Assembly (NCBI GenBank): GCA_022615465.1
Contig: JAKEGR010000068.1
Location: 1-14,024, forward strand
Source of the DNA: Planctomycetota bacterium
GTDB taxonomy: Bacteria; Planctomycetota; Planctomycetia; Pirellulales; Lacipirellulaceae
Reading direction: 5' to 3'
DNA: 14,024 bases
In this document: positions 13,772 to 14,024 of the stretch, piece after piece
How positions within the stretch are numbered: position 1 is the stretch's first letter
Layout of the letters: each line of letters begins with the position of its first letter
The notes under the pieces: generated by a model
Database searches by the model: none
The model's input: only the letters and a program-made list of their open reading frames with translations
What the model was told of the DNA's origin: nothing
Translations under genes and position numbers: made by a program

Positions 13772-14024
13772 ATGCACTTCTTCTTGTACGAGTGGACGAC
13801 CGGTGGCGGGCTTGTTGAAGCACCGGGAGGATTGCCGGCCTCGCTCTTGGGTGAGGGGGTGGCGATGGTCTCTGCGCTGGGGAGTGATCTGGCGCGGATC
13901 GATGGCTCTTGCGTGACGGTGCTGCGCGATCCGCGCGTGTTGCAGTTCTCGCTGCCTGGCTGCGAAATCGTAGACATCATCAGTTCGGCGGCGCACCATG
14001 ACGAGTTCGAACGCCTCGCGGCAA
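13772..14024 (+). CDS. Probable ATP-grasp superfamily protein (partial, N-terminus only)
   Basis: An open frame from ATG 13772 to the right edge (84 codons, no stop). It begins MHFFLYEWTTGGGL, followed by a Gly/Leu-rich helix (GGLPASLLGEGVAMVSALGSD) and strand segments VTVLRD and EIVDII, then SSAAHHDEFERL. This resembles the pre-ATP-grasp domain of the COG1821-like group of small-molecule ligases, which includes tyramine-glutamate ligases of methanofuran synthesis and the ATP-grasp genes in planctomycete C1-transfer clusters. The ATP-binding part lies outside the window, so the family is a guess from the N-terminus. The minus-strand frames across this stretch look like shadows. It starts directly after the palindromic repeat and is probably a new transcription unit. 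Confidence 0.6.
   Translation, partial: MHFFLYEWTTGGGLVEAPGGLPASLLGEGVAMVSALGSDLARIDGSCVTVLRDPRVLQFSLPGCEIVDIISSAAHHDEFERLAA

Overview
The window looks like a chromosomal segment from a Planctomycetota bacterium, most likely of the Pirellulales type. This is an inference from gene content and style: a Ser/Thr kinase, a secreted Ser/Gly/Pro-rich lineage protein, weak or absent Shine-Dalgarno sites before many genes, palindromic intergenic repeats, and a SufR-SufCBD-Rieske-SufT cluster. No 16S or other decisive marker is present. No tRNA, rRNA, CRISPR array, insertion sequence or phage gene was seen.

Left part (1-5436): a minus-strand DoxX-type membrane protein gene runs off the left edge (1-562). 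It is divergent from a D-2-hydroxyacid dehydrogenase gene (614-1636). Next come a cytosolic Ser/Thr kinase (1807-2907), a secreted protein of unknown function (3020-4390) and a tRNA-dihydrouridine synthase (4387-5436). The dihydrouridine synthase start overlaps the preceding stop.

Middle (5447-7214, minus strand): a LeuT-like sodium:neurotransmitter-symporter (NSS) family amino-acid transporter, followed by a 54-codon single-span protein. The small protein looks like the small subunit known from MetS-type NSS transporters. A 215-bp AT-richer divergent promoter region (7215-7429) separates this pair from the next block.

Right part (7430-13674, plus strand): an iron-sulphur cluster assembly locus. 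It contains a SufR-like repressor with a C-terminal cysteine set, a stand-alone NuoB-like complex I subunit, SufC, SufB, SufD, a two-span small membrane protein, a Rieske ferredoxin and a SufT/MIP18 (DUF59) protein. SufB, SufC and SufD should form the scaffold complex that builds Fe-S clusters. The Rieske protein and SufT are plausible electron-transfer and cluster-delivery partners, and SufR would tune expression to cluster status. No cysteine desulfurase (SufS) or SufU/SufE is in the window, so sulphur must be supplied from elsewhere. Gaps inside the locus carry hairpin-forming repeats. After SufT a palindromic repeat is followed by the start of a probable ATP-grasp gene (13772 to the right edge).

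The most interesting points are the solitary nuoB inside the suf cluster, the uncharacterised membrane protein translationally overlapped with sufD, the hairpin-filled sufC-sufB gap, and the NSS small-subunit gene, which is easily missed because of its length.
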